This document shows, one piece after another, positions 36,283 through 44,736 of a stretch of DNA of 64,000 nt. The notes beneath the pieces are model-generated. The model worked only from the letters and a program-made list of their open reading frames with translations, did not search any database and was not told the DNA's origin. The translations under genes were made by a program, and so were the position numbers. Origin of the DNA: Tepidiforma thermophila. GTDB lineage: Bacteria; Chloroflexota; Dehalococcoidia; Tepidiformales; Tepidiformaceae. The stretch is taken from assembly GCF_002563855.1 (NCBI RefSeq), contig NZ_PDJQ01000001.1:1426001-1490000 (forward strand), in the 5' to 3' direction. Position 1 is the stretch's first letter. Each line of letters opens with the position of its first letter.

Positions 36283-36492
36283 CTATCGCAGGTCGTCGAC
36301 TTCCCCACCGGCAGCCGCCCCCTCTTCGAACCCCGGGCAGGCCAGCACCGGCAGCGGCGGATACTTCCGGAACCGCGGGTCAACCTTCGACCGCTCGCAC
36401 ATCCAGAACACCGACCCCTTGCCGCTCACCACGCGCCGGCTCCACCGGCACGCAGCACACAGCCCCACCCTCTTTACGTCGCTGCCTGCCAT
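36283..36492 (-). CDS. Small cysteine-rich conserved hypothetical protein
   Basis: A 69-residue protein with four cysteines: GLCAACRW near residue 10-17, FWMCERS near 28-34 and VLACPGFEE near 47-55. The segment DPRFRKYPPLPV resembles a group of short unnamed proteins seen in many soil and hot-spring bacteria. Cysteine spacing fits one metal or Fe-S site. It is convergent with ftsZ, and its upstream region is the heptamer array. A much longer frame through the array is not supported. Confidence 0.6.
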   Translation of the reverse strand: MAGSDVKRVGLCAACRWSRRVVSGKGSVFWMCERSKVDPRFRKYPPLPVLACPGFEEGAAAGGEVDDLR

Positions 36493-36537
36493 CGCCCGCC
36501 AATCATCGCACCGCCGACCCCCGCCCTCCAGCCTCCC

Positions 36538-36698
36538 CGCTCCCCGTTCCCCGCTCCCGGCTCCCCGCTCCCCGCTCCCCGTTCCCCGCTCCCGGCTCCC
36601 CGCTCCCCGTTCCCCGCTCCCGGCTCCCGGCTCCCCGCTCCCCGTTCCCCGCTCCCCGCTCCCCGTTCCCCGCTCCCGGCTCCCGGCTCCCCGCTCCT
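36538..36698. repeat. 23-copy heptanucleotide tandem array, G-quadruplex forming
   Basis: Twenty-three 7-bp units in unbroken phase follow the consensus SGYTCCC. Three unit types are used: CGCTCCC, CGTTCCC and GGCTCCC; the last copy is CGCTCCT. Unit order shows higher-order duplication (blocks such as ABAC and ABACC recur). The minus strand has GGG or GGGG every seven bases with 3-4 nt loops, ideal for stacked G-quadruplexes. The array fills most of the 246-bp gap between the small cysteine-rich gene (minus) and the CoA-transferase (plus). A candidate -10 TATCAT (36700-36705) for the plus gene abuts it. Confidence 0.95.
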
Positions 36699-36738
36699 GT
36701 ATCATCCGCGCACTGTATCCCACGCATGGAGCACATCT

Positions 36739-37995
36739 ATGGCCGGAGCCCTCGAAGGCGTGCGCGTCCTCGATTGCACCCAGATCATCGCCGGGCCGCT
36801 CGCCGCCTCTCTCCTCTCCGAGATGGGCGCCGATGTCGTGAAAGTCGAGCCCATCGAAGGCGAACCCTGGCGCCTCCAGGCCGAAATCATCCCGAAAGAA
36901 AGCAAGAACTTCCTCGTCCAGAACCGCGGCAAGCGCGGCATCGCCCTCAACTTCAAAGACCCGCGGACCGGACCCATCCGCGACCGCCTCATCGCCTGGG
37001 CCGACGTCCTCATCACGAACTACCGGCCCGGCGTCCCCGAGGCGCTCGGCATCGACTACGATTCCGCCCGCCGCATCAACCCGGCCATCATCTATGCCGA
37101 AAACACCGCCTTCGGCAAACACGGCCCCGACGCCATGCGCCGCGGCTACGATATCGTCGCCCAGGCCATGAGCGGCCTCAGCACCTCCAACCCCAACCTC
37201 CAGAACGGGCTCCCCATGCCGGTCGCCTTCGCACCCGCCGATGTCGTCACCGGCTTCGCCCTCGCCTGGGCGATTACCGCCGCCCTCTACCACCGCCAGC
37301 GAACCGGCGAGGGCCAGGCTATCAACTCCAGCCTCCTCCTCTCGGCCCTCGCCCTCCAGGCCGGCTCCCGCGAAATCGTCGCCATCGATGAGCCGGTCCG
37401 CCACGAAAAGCTCGCCCACCTCGCCGAGGCGCGTGCCCGCGGGGCCTCCATGGCCGAGATCATCGCCGAACGCCGCCGCTTCGCGCCTGAGCTTTCCGGC
37501 AACATCTACTACCGTCCCTACAAGACGAAGGACTCCTACCTCGTCGTGGGCTGCCTCGGCCCGGCTCCCCGCGCGCGCTTCCGCGAGGCGCTTGGCATCA
37601 CCGACCCGCGCTACGAGCCGGGCTTCGATACCTCCCGCCTCGCCGAAGTCGGCGCCGAACTCGTCCGCATCTGCGAGGCAAAGTTCCTCGATAAAACCAA
37701 CGATGAGTGGCTCGCCTACCTCGACGCCTTCGACATCGCCTGCGGGCCGGTGCGGTTCATCGAAGAGCTGTTCGATGACGCCCAGGTTGTCGCCAACAGC
37801 TACATCCAGGAGTACGACCATTCCCTGCTCGGCCCGGTGCGCGGACCTGCACCCGTGGTCCAGATGAGCGCAACCCCCACCCGCATCCAGCGCGCCTCGC
37901 CGGCCCTCGGAGAACACACTGACGAAGTCCTCGCCGAAATTGGTTACTCGCCCGCCGAAATTGCAGCCTTCAGGGAAGACGGCCTCATCGGCTGA
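36739..37995 (+). CDS. Class III CoA-transferase (CaiB/BaiF family)
   Basis: The 418-residue protein has the interlocked-fold family's LEGVRVLDCTQIIAGPLAA start, SEMGADVVKVE and NRGKRGIALN segments, and a catalytic Asp168 in APADVVTG. Such enzymes move CoA between carboxylic acids. The substrate is unknown; it is longer than some family members through an insert near 215-245. GGAG lies seven bases before ATG. It is single-gene, next to queA. Confidence 0.9.
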   Translation: MAGALEGVRVLDCTQIIAGPLAASLLSEMGADVVKVEPIEGEPWRLQAEIIPKESKNFLVQNRGKRGIALNFKDPRTGPIRDRLIAWADVLITNYRPGVPEALGIDYDSARRINPAIIYAENTAFGKHGPDAMRRGYDIVAQAMSGLSTSNPNLQNGLPMPVAFAPADVVTGFALAWAITAALYHRQRTGEGQAINSSLLLSALALQAGSREIVAIDEPVRHEKLAHLAEARARGASMAEIIAERRRFAPELSGNIYYRPYKTKDSYLVVGCLGPAPRARFREALGITDPRYEPGFDTSRLAEVGAELVRICEAKFLDKTNDEWLAYLDAFDIACGPVRFIEELFDDAQVVANSYIQEYDHSLLGPVRGPAPVVQMSATPTRIQRASPALGEHTDEVLAEIGYSPAEIAAFREDGLIG

Positions 37996-38017
37996 ACCGG
38001 TCGCCGACGAATTCCGT

Positions 38018-39034
38018 TCACAGGATGAGCATCGCGTCGCCGAAGCTGTAAAACCGGTACCGCTCCCGCACCGCAGTCCGATACGCCTCCATGACGAGGT
38101 CGTACCCGGCAAACGCGCAGACGAGCATCAGCAGCGTGGACCGCGGCAGGTGGAAGTTCGTCATCAGCACGTCGACCGCCAGGAACGCGTCCCCCGGCAG
38201 GATCTTCAGCGAGGTCCAGCCCGCGTACGCCCGGATCTCCCCGCATTCCCGCGCCACGTGCTCCAGCGTCCGCACCACCGTCGTCCCGATTGCCACCACC
38301 CGCCGCCCTTCCGCGCGCGCCCGTTGGATGGCCGCAGCCGCCTCCTCCGGCACCGTCACATGCTCCGCGTGGAGGTCGAACTCCCGTGGGTCGTCCACGT
38401 TCACCGGCTTAAACGTCCCGGGCCCAACCTCAAGCGTAACCGCCGTCCGCTCAATCCCCCGCTCGCGCAGCCGCTCCAGCAGCTCCGGCGTGAAGTGCAG
38501 CCCCGCCGTCGGCGCCGCCGCGCTCTTCGCCTCGCGCGCATATACCGTCTGGTACCGTTCCGGGTCGCCCCGGAAGCTCCGGATATACGGCGGCAGGGGC
38601 ACCTCGCCCACCCGCGCCGGGTCGAACGGCCGCTCGAACTCCAGCACGACTGCCTCACCCGAGCGCCCGGCGCACACCGCCGCCAAGGCCCCTTCATGCG
38701 AATCGAAGACGAACCGCCGCCCCTCCGCAGCCCGGCGGGCCGGCTTCATCAGCACCTCCCAGCGGGTGTCGGTCAACGGCCGCACCAGCAGGATCTCCAC
38801 CTGCCCGCCCGTGTCCTCCCGCCGCCCGAAGAGCCGCGCAGCCATCACCCGCGTGTCGTTCACCACCAGCAGGTCGCCGGGGCGCAGCAGCTCTGGGAGG
38901 TCGCGAACCACCCGGTGGACAATCGTCCCGGCGGCCCGGTCAACCACCATCAGCCGCGCCGAGTCCCGGGGCTCCGCAGGCTCCTGCGCAATCAGCTCGT
39001 CCGGCAGGTCGTAGGCAAAGTCATCGGTCCGCAT
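38018..39034 (-). CDS. queA: QueA, tRNA preQ1 ribosyltransferase-isomerase
   Basis: A 338-residue enzyme that turns preQ1 at tRNA position 34 into epoxyqueuosine, using AdoMet. Typical segments: FAYDLPDELIAQEPAEPRD at the N-terminus, LLVVNDTRVMAARL near 55, PTAGLHFTPELL near 178, and the terminal FYSFGDAMLI. It ends convergent with the CoA-transferase and starts 46 bp from a divergent small gene. Confidence 0.97.
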   Translation of the reverse strand: MRTDDFAYDLPDELIAQEPAEPRDSARLMVVDRAAGTIVHRVVRDLPELLRPGDLLVVNDTRVMAARLFGRREDTGGQVEILLVRPLTDTRWEVLMKPARRAAEGRRFVFDSHEGALAAVCAGRSGEAVVLEFERPFDPARVGEVPLPPYIRSFRGDPERYQTVYAREAKSAAAPTAGLHFTPELLERLRERGIERTAVTLEVGPGTFKPVNVDDPREFDLHAEHVTVPEEAAAAIQRARAEGRRVVAIGTTVVRTLEHVARECGEIRAYAGWTSLKILPGDAFLAVDVLMTNFHLPRSTLLMLVCAFAGYDLVMEAYRTAVRERYRFYSFGDAMLIL

Positions 39035-39044
39035 GAGCCTAGAA

Positions 39045-39073
39045 TTGCGCCTTCACGCCCCGCGATCTACGGT
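39045..39073 (+). promoter_or_regulatory. Candidate promoter giving a leaderless mRNA
   Basis: TTGCGC (39045-39050), a 17-bp spacer and TACGGT (39068-39073) precede the ATG at 39081 by only 7 nt. Transcription would start at or next to that ATG, with no room for a ribosome-binding site. It lies in the short spacer between divergent queA and the small gene. Confidence 0.5.
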
Positions 39074-39080
39074 GCCCCCA

Positions 39081-39449
39081 ATGGCGCTCGAACCCGCCCG
39101 CGAAGATGACCGCGAATTCCCCCCTGTTGACGCCCCAGTGGCGCCCCTTGCCATAGACCGTAGCGCCATCCGCCGCGTCACAGCCGAACAGGTCGAGATC
39201 TCCCGCTCTGCCGTCGGTGTCGCTACGTTCGACCGCGGCACCATCCGCCAGTCCGACGCCGGCATAGTCGTCGGCCGCTCCGTCGCCGTCGACCAGGTCC
39301 GTGCCGGCGTGCTGATCTCCCCCGTCGTCCGCGGAGAAGTCCACACCCTGCTCGATATGCGTTCCGCGGTCGCTATCGGCTTCGGGATGGTGCTGGGGAA
39401 GCTGTTCGTTTCGGCAGTGCGGGCCCTCGCCCGGAAGCTGCTTCCCTGA
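39081..39449 (+). CDS. Hypothetical protein, possible short beta-solenoid with C-terminal hydrophobic segment
   Basis: A 122-residue protein of unknown function. Residues about 25-85 contain repeated short units (such as VEISRSAVGVA, GIVVGRSVAVDQV) with alternating small and hydrophobic residues, like a right-handed beta-helix. Residues about 95-115 are hydrophobic (VAIGFGMVLGKLFVSAV) and followed by basic residues, so it may attach to the membrane. Its 3' end overlaps the rlmN end by 77 bp. ATG 39081 is favoured over 39033 by the promoter position. Confidence 0.55.
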   Translation: MALEPAREDDREFPPVDAPVAPLAIDRSAIRRVTAEQVEISRSAVGVATFDRGTIRQSDAGIVVGRSVAVDQVRAGVLISPVVRGEVHTLLDMRSAVAIGFGMVLGKLFVSAVRALARKLLP

Positions 39450-40536
39450 CCTCGTCCAGGGCGATCAGCGTGCCCTTCGCCGCGTCCGTCCGCAGCTGAC
39501 CGCATGCCGCGGAGATCTCCGTTCCCTTCTCCACCCGCACCGTGCAGTTCACGCCCGCCTCGCGCAGAATCCGCTCGAACGCCAGCACCCGCTGCCGTGA
39601 TGGACGTCGGTAGCCTCCTGCGGTCGGGTTGACCGGGATGAGGTTCACGTGCGCCCCCGTCCCGCGCACCAGCCGCGCCAGCTCCAGCGCGGTCGCGTCG
39701 CTGTCGTTCTCACCCGCGATGAGCGCGTATTCGAACGTCACGCGCCGTCCCGTGGCCGCGAAGTACCGTTTCGCCGCCGCCACAAGCTCGCCTACTGAAT
39801 GCGGCCCGGCCGTGGGCACCAGCCGCCGGCGGAGCGCATCGTTCGGTGCGTGGAGCGAAATCGCCAGCCCGACCTGCAGCCCCTCGCCCGCCAGCCGGTC
39901 AATCCCGCGGATGACGCCGACCGTCGAAATCGTGATGTGCCGCTGCCCGATGCCGAAGCACCGGGGGTCGGTGAGCACCCGCACTGCCCGGATCGTCTCG
40001 CCATAGTTCGCCAGCGGCTCGCCCATCCCCATGAAGACGATGTTCGTCACGTGCTGGCCCCGCTCATCAAGCAGCCGTGCCACGTGGATGACCTGCGCGA
40101 CAATCTCTGCCGCCTTCAGGTTCCGTTCGAACCCCATCTGCCCGGTCGCACAGAACACACACCCCATCGCGCACCCGGCCTGCGTCGATACGCACACCGT
40201 CGAGCGCGGGTGGGCGCCCGGTTTGGATGGCGGGTACTGCATCAGGACGGTCTCGATGAGCGTGCCGTCGCCCAGTTCGAGCAGCAGCTTCGTCGTCAGG
40301 CCGTCATCGCTCACAACCCTGCGCACCTCGCGCGCCGGCGAAAGCTCCAGCCGCTCCGCCAGCCAGTCCCGCAGCTCTGCGGGCAGCTGCCGAATCTCCG
40401 CGAACGCCTGCGCAAACCCGCGGTAGGCCGCACGGAGCACCTGGTCGGCCCGGTACCGCGGCGCCCCGCGTTCCGCAAGCAGCGCCTCCAGTTCCGCCGG
40501 GAGCATGCCGTACAGCGATTGCCGGCCTCCGCTCAT
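39373..40536 (-). CDS. rlmN: RlmN, 23S rRNA A2503 / tRNA A37 C2-methyltransferase
   Basis: A 387-residue radical SAM enzyme. The CxxxCxxC cluster is CAMGCVFC (Cys122, Cys126, Cys129), and the C-terminal catalytic cysteine is in ISAACGQL near residue 355. FMGMGEPLANY is conserved. The C-terminus has a 25-residue tail beyond the usual end. It overlaps fmt by 4 bp. Confidence 0.95.
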   Translation of the reverse strand: MSGGRQSLYGMLPAELEALLAERGAPRYRADQVLRAAYRGFAQAFAEIRQLPAELRDWLAERLELSPAREVRRVVSDDGLTTKLLLELGDGTLIETVLMQYPPSKPGAHPRSTVCVSTQAGCAMGCVFCATGQMGFERNLKAAEIVAQVIHVARLLDERGQHVTNIVFMGMGEPLANYGETIRAVRVLTDPRCFGIGQRHITISTVGVIRGIDRLAGEGLQVGLAISLHAPNDALRRRLVPTAGPHSVGELVAAAKRYFAATGRRVTFEYALIAGENDSDATALELARLVRGTGAHVNLIPVNPTAGGYRRPSRQRVLAFERILREAGVNCTVRVEKGTEISAACGQLRTDAAKGTLIALDEVREAASGRGPALPKRTASPAPSRSR

Positions 40537-41468
40537 GCCAGCACCGCCTCCGGCGCGAGTCTGCCGCGCTCCCCGGCCACAAAGGCCCGCCCGCTCGTCC
40601 GTCGGCCGCCCGGCCGCTGCACCTCCGTCAGCACCAGCCAGCCGTCCGTGAACCGCACCGCCGGCTCGCCGTCAAACACGGTCATCGACCCGGGCGCTGC
40701 CTCCGGCCCCGCAGCGACCCTCCCCCGCCAGCACTTCAGCGGCTGGCCCCGGTAGATAATGTACGCGCCCGGCCACGGGTCGTAGGCGCGCGTCGCCCGC
40801 TCAGCCTCGGCCGCTGTCATCGTCGCCCGCAGGTGCCCGTCCTCCTTCCGGATCAGCCCGCAGGTCGTCACCTGCGAGGGGTCCTGCGGCTGCACGGTCA
40901 CCCGCCCGGCGAGCCAGTCTGGCAGCACCTGCACCAGCTCGCGCGCTCCCAGTTCCGCCAGCCGCGCCTCCAGAGAACCCGTCGTGTCCGTCGGGAGGAT
41001 CGGCTCCTCCGCGCGTGAAATGACCGGCCCCGCGTCCATCTCCAGGACCATCTCCATGATGCTCACTCCGGTGATCGTATCACCCGCGAGAATGGCCGCC
41101 GCCACCGGCGATGCCCCACGCCACCGCGGCAGTAGCGACGCGTGCACGTTCACAAACCCCCGCCGGGCGGTATCGAGCACCCCCTGCGGCAAAATCTTCC
41201 CGTAGGCCGCCACCACCGCGGCATCCAGCCCGAGCGCCGCCAGCTCCTCCCGGAACGCCTCACCCCGGACCGATGTCGGCTGCACAATCCGGAGCCCGAG
41301 CTCCTCGGCAGCCGCCTTCACCGGCGGTGGTGTCAGCCGACCCCCGCGCCCCGCCGGGCGGTCCGGCTGTGTCACCACGAGGACCAGCTCGTACCCCGCC
41401 GAGGCCAGCGCCCGCAGCGAGGGCACCGCGAAGGCCGGCGAGCCGAAGAAGGCCAGCCGCGCACTCAT
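40533..41468 (-). CDS. fmt: Methionyl-tRNA formyltransferase
   Basis: A 311-residue enzyme that formylates initiator Met-tRNA. The formyltransferase core has VNVHASLLPRWRGASPV near 107-123, with the catalytic Asn/His/Asp set in that region and GVSIMEMVLEMDAGPV. The start at 41468 overlaps the solute-binding protein stop as ATGA; an upstream frame is not family-like. Next to rlmN. Confidence 0.94.
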   Translation of the reverse strand: MSARLAFFGSPAFAVPSLRALASAGYELVLVVTQPDRPAGRGGRLTPPPVKAAAEELGLRIVQPTSVRGEAFREELAALGLDAAVVAAYGKILPQGVLDTARRGFVNVHASLLPRWRGASPVAAAILAGDTITGVSIMEMVLEMDAGPVISRAEEPILPTDTTGSLEARLAELGARELVQVLPDWLAGRVTVQPQDPSQVTTCGLIRKEDGHLRATMTAAEAERATRAYDPWPGAYIIYRGQPLKCWRGRVAAGPEAAPGSMTVFDGEPAVRFTDGWLVLTEVQRPGGRRTSGRAFVAGERGRLAPEAVLA

Positions 41469-43105
41469 CGCCGCCACCGGTGCACGTCGACGAATCGGCT
41501 CGCGCTCGTAAACAGCACACCCGGCTCCGCGTCGCGCAGCCAGTTCGGGTGAACCACCACCGCCCCGGTTGCCCCCAGCACTAGGCTCGGCTGGATCCCC
41601 TGCCACACGTCCTGCAGCTGCCGGTACGAATCGAGCCGGACCTCCGGGTCGGTCGAAGTCCGGCCCCGCGCAATCAGCTCGTCAACCACCGCGTCCTCGA
41701 AGTTCGCCAGGTTGAGCCCGGCCGCGCCCAGCTGCGAGCTGTGCCACCCGAAGTACAGGTCAGGGTCCGGCCCCTGGTCCCAGAAGACCACCGCGGCTTC
41801 ATACTTCCGCTCCTGCAGAAAATCGCGCCGCAGCACGGAAAACGTCGTGCTCGCAACCGTCGCCCGGATGCCCAGCGGCTCGAGCTGACGCGCGACGGCG
41901 TTCGCAAGCGCCACCCGTTCCGGAGCGTTGTCCGTCCGGATGGTGAACCGGAACTCCTGCCCCTGCCGCACCAGGATCCCGGTCGTCGGGTGGGGCGTCC
42001 AGCCAGCCTCCTGCAGCAGGATCCGCGCGCGGCTCAGGTCCGGAGCGCTGGTATCCCTGTCCGCATCGTACGCCCACGTCCCCGGCACCACCGGGGACGC
42101 CGTCACCTTCCCCACTCCCTGGAAGACCTCGTCCACCAGCTGCTTCCGGTCCACCGCAAGCGAAAGCGCCTGCCGCACCCGCTCGTCCCGGAACAGCGAG
42201 TTTGAGTTGTTGAGGTACAGCATCGCCAGCACCGGCCTCGTTACTACGCGGACGCTCTTCCCTCCGACCCCGCGGACTTCGTCGAGTTCCGCCCGTGTCC
42301 GCGGCCCCCGCAGGTAGAGGCCGTCGGTCTCCCCGGCGGCAAACGCGCGGATGGCCTGCGGCTCGTCCGGGTAGAAGCGCAGCACAATCCGGTCAATGCC
42401 CGGACGCCCCAGGTGGTACGAGGTGTTCGCTGCCAGCGTCGCCGCCTGCGCGTCCAGCGATTCCAGCCGGTACGGCCCGCTGCCCACCGGCCGCGCGTTG
42501 AAGGGGTCGCTCTCCAGCGCCTGGACGCCTTTGCCGCCGAGAAGGTGCTCCGGCAGGATGCCGACCGTCGCGCTCCGCGCAAGGAACGGCGCCGAAGGCT
42601 GCCGCAGCCGGACCACGACCGTGCTCACATCCGGCGTCTCCACCGTCACCCCGTTCCATCCCTCGGCCATCGCCGGGTCATCGAAGTCCGGGTCCTGCAG
42701 CAGCCGTACCGTAAACGCGACATCCCGGCTCGTCACCGGGGCACCGTCGTGCCAGCGTGCATTTGCCCGGATGCGGAAGGTATACGTCGCGCCCCCGTCC
42801 GAAACTTCCGGCAGGTCCGCCGCAAGGTCCGGGATTACCTTCCCGTCCTTCGCCACCCGCACCAGGCCGGAGAACACCAGCGCCGAGAGGTCCGCGTCCA
42901 CCTCGTTCGCCCCTGCGAACAGCGGGTTGACCCGCTGCCACGTGCCGGCCACTGCCTCGCTGTAGGTGACCGCCCCGGGCAGCACCACCGACTCGTTCCC
43001 CGAAACCCGCAGGCCAAGCGCGATTCCCGCCGCCAGCATCGCTGCTGCGATGCTGCCGATGACTACGAACGCAAGGCGCGAACGCGCCCGTCCGTCCGCT
43101 TCCAT
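41465..43105 (-). CDS. Peptide/oligopeptide ABC transporter substrate-binding protein (family 5)
   Basis: A 546-residue SBP_bac_5 protein with an N-terminal hydrophobic segment (about 10-33) and no lipobox cysteine, so it is probably membrane-anchored or secreted. Family segments are YTFRIRANARWHDGAPVTSRDV near 107, GSGPYRLES and RDERVRQALSLAVDRKQLV. No permease or ATPase gene is nearby. It sits between secG and fmt in the housekeeping run. Confidence 0.88.
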   Translation of the reverse strand: MEADGRARSRLAFVVIGSIAAAMLAAGIALGLRVSGNESVVLPGAVTYSEAVAGTWQRVNPLFAGANEVDADLSALVFSGLVRVAKDGKVIPDLAADLPEVSDGGATYTFRIRANARWHDGAPVTSRDVAFTVRLLQDPDFDDPAMAEGWNGVTVETPDVSTVVVRLRQPSAPFLARSATVGILPEHLLGGKGVQALESDPFNARPVGSGPYRLESLDAQAATLAANTSYHLGRPGIDRIVLRFYPDEPQAIRAFAAGETDGLYLRGPRTRAELDEVRGVGGKSVRVVTRPVLAMLYLNNSNSLFRDERVRQALSLAVDRKQLVDEVFQGVGKVTASPVVPGTWAYDADRDTSAPDLSRARILLQEAGWTPHPTTGILVRQGQEFRFTIRTDNAPERVALANAVARQLEPLGIRATVASTTFSVLRRDFLQERKYEAAVVFWDQGPDPDLYFGWHSSQLGAAGLNLANFEDAVVDELIARGRTSTDPEVRLDSYRQLQDVWQGIQPSLVLGATGAVVVHPNWLRDAEPGVLFTSASRFVDVHRWRR

Positions 43106-43112
43106 CAGCCCG

Positions 43113-43331
43113 CTACTGCCACTCCACGCTCAGGAACGAGACGAAGATAAAGACAATGACAAGCAGAATCGTCGCCTGGAAGAGGGTCCGCTCAAGGCCG
43201 CGCTTCGTCCGGTAGACCGACCCGCCCGACATCCCGCCGAGCGCAGCACCGAACCCGCTCCCCTTGACCTGCAGCAGCACCACGAGGATGAGGAGCGTCG
43301 AAACGAGAATTTGGAAGAGGTTCATCAGCAT
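43113..43331 (-). CDS. secG: SecG, preprotein translocase subunit
   Basis: A 72-residue protein with two transmembrane helices (about 5-22 and 50-68) linked by a glycine-rich cytoplasmic loop (GSGFGAALGGMSGGSV). This is the SecG pattern. It boosts SecYEG export. It is 7 bp from the solute-binding protein and from yvcK. Confidence 0.9.
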   Translation of the reverse strand: MLMNLFQILVSTLLILVVLLQVKGSGFGAALGGMSGGSVYRTKRGLERTLFQATILLVIVFIFVSFLSVEWQ

Positions 43332-43337
43332 CGGTGC

Positions 43338-44690
43338 CTACCGTACCAGCACGACGGGCTCTTCCCGCGAAAGCGCCCGCCGCGATTCGATGTTCAACGT
43401 ATCGCGCTGATCGTACAGCCGCATGATCGTAGCCGCGAGCTTGTGCGGGTCGTGCCGATATCGGTTCTCCTCCGCCACCACGTCAGCCTCGATCACCCGG
43501 ATCCCCGGGTGCGCCTGGAGCTTCTCCATCGATACTCGCACCGCCTCCGCGTGCCACGCCTCGGGCAGTTCAGCTGCAATGTTGTTGTTCGCCAGCACCA
43601 CCTGCACAATCCCCTGCCCGGCGTGCCGTTCCAGCGCCTCCACGTGCTCCGCAACGCCGAACCCGTCCGTCTCCCCGTGTTGCGTCGCCACGTTGCAGAC
43701 GAACACCCGCAGCGCCGACGTCTGCTGAACCGCCTTCCGGATGCCCTCGACCAGCAGGTTCGGCAGCACGCTCGTATACAGGCTGCCCGGCCCAATAATG
43801 ACCATGTCGGCCTCGAGGATGGCACGCACTGCGTCCGGGTGCGCCTCCGCGTCTGGCGGGTTCAGATACACCTCGCGGATGGCTGCCCCGCGCTCCGTGA
43901 TGTTGTGCTCCCCGTGGACCACCTCGTCCTCATGCGTCCGCGCGCTCAATGTCACGTCTTCGAGCGTCGAAGGCAGGATCGTCCCCCGCACGTTCAGCAC
44001 CCGGCTCGCCTCGTGAATCGCCGCCTCGAAGTTCCCCGTCACCTCCGACATCGCCACAATGAACAGGTTGCCGAAGGAGTGTCCCTCCAGCCCGGTTCCG
44101 TTCGTAAACCGGTACTGGAACAGCTTCGACATCAGCGGTTCCGCCTCCGCCAGCGCCGCAATGCACTGCCGCAGGTCGCCCGGCGCCACCACGCCGAACT
44201 CCTGCCGCAGCCGCCCCGTGCTCCCGCCGTCATCCGCCACCGTGACAATCGCCGTCAGGTTGCTGGTGTAGTTCTTCAATCCCCGCAACAGTGTCGAAAG
44301 CCCCGTGCCGCCCCCGATTGCGACAATCCTCGGCCCGCGGCTCAGGAACCGCTTGGCATAGATCGCCTCGGCAAGGTTCTGGTCCCGCCAGTCCGGCCGC
44401 ACAAAGGCGTACAGGAGTGACTGGTTCAGCTTGTAGACCGCCAGCCCTACCGTCCCCAGCGACGCAGTGATGAACAGCAGGCCGCGCATCCACCGCGGGA
44501 TAAACTGCAGCGTCAGGTAGTAGAAAATCCCAGGCAGCGGTGCCTGGAGGTACGCCTCCCGCAGGATGTAGGCAATGCCGAGGCCCATCAGGACCACGCC
44601 GAACAGCAGCAGCACCAGCCACCGCTTGATGTGCATCCCGGGATAGAGCCACTTCAGCGCAGAGTGGTCCCGGATGCGGCTCCAGCTCAT
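43338..44690 (-). CDS. yvcK: YvcK/CofD-family gluconeogenesis/morphology factor
   Basis: The protein has 450 residues from ATG 44690. The N-terminal third has two hydrophobic helices (near 20-45 and 65-85), unlike Bacillus YvcK. The CofD-like domain begins at IVAIGGGTGLSTLLRGL near residue 115, followed by VTVADDGGSTGRLR and GDLRQCI. It binds a UDP-sugar in the family and affects cell-wall metabolism. A GTG at 44708 could add six residues; neither start has a clear ribosome site. Confidence 0.88.
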   Translation of the reverse strand: MSWSRIRDHSALKWLYPGMHIKRWLVLLLFGVVLMGLGIAYILREAYLQAPLPGIFYYLTLQFIPRWMRGLLFITASLGTVGLAVYKLNQSLLYAFVRPDWRDQNLAEAIYAKRFLSRGPRIVAIGGGTGLSTLLRGLKNYTSNLTAIVTVADDGGSTGRLRQEFGVVAPGDLRQCIAALAEAEPLMSKLFQYRFTNGTGLEGHSFGNLFIVAMSEVTGNFEAAIHEASRVLNVRGTILPSTLEDVTLSARTHEDEVVHGEHNITERGAAIREVYLNPPDAEAHPDAVRAILEADMVIIGPGSLYTSVLPNLLVEGIRKAVQQTSALRVFVCNVATQHGETDGFGVAEHVEALERHAGQGIVQVVLANNNIAAELPEAWHAEAVRVSMEKLQAHPGIRVIEADVVAEENRYRHDPHKLAATIMRLYDQRDTLNIESRRALSREEPVVLVR

Positions 44691-44736
44691 GGCCGGCAAG
44701 TGTACCACCCGGTGCCGAAAGTGCGAGGTCGCCTGA

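Noticed and set aside
36538..36698. CRISPR array
   Set aside because: Units are 7 bp with no spacers, and no cas genes are near.
36283..38112. Long 609-codon minus-strand open frame
   Set aside because: It is antisense to the CoA-transferase and passes through the heptamer array (giving ERGAGS-type repeats). Only its last 69 codons look like a real gene.
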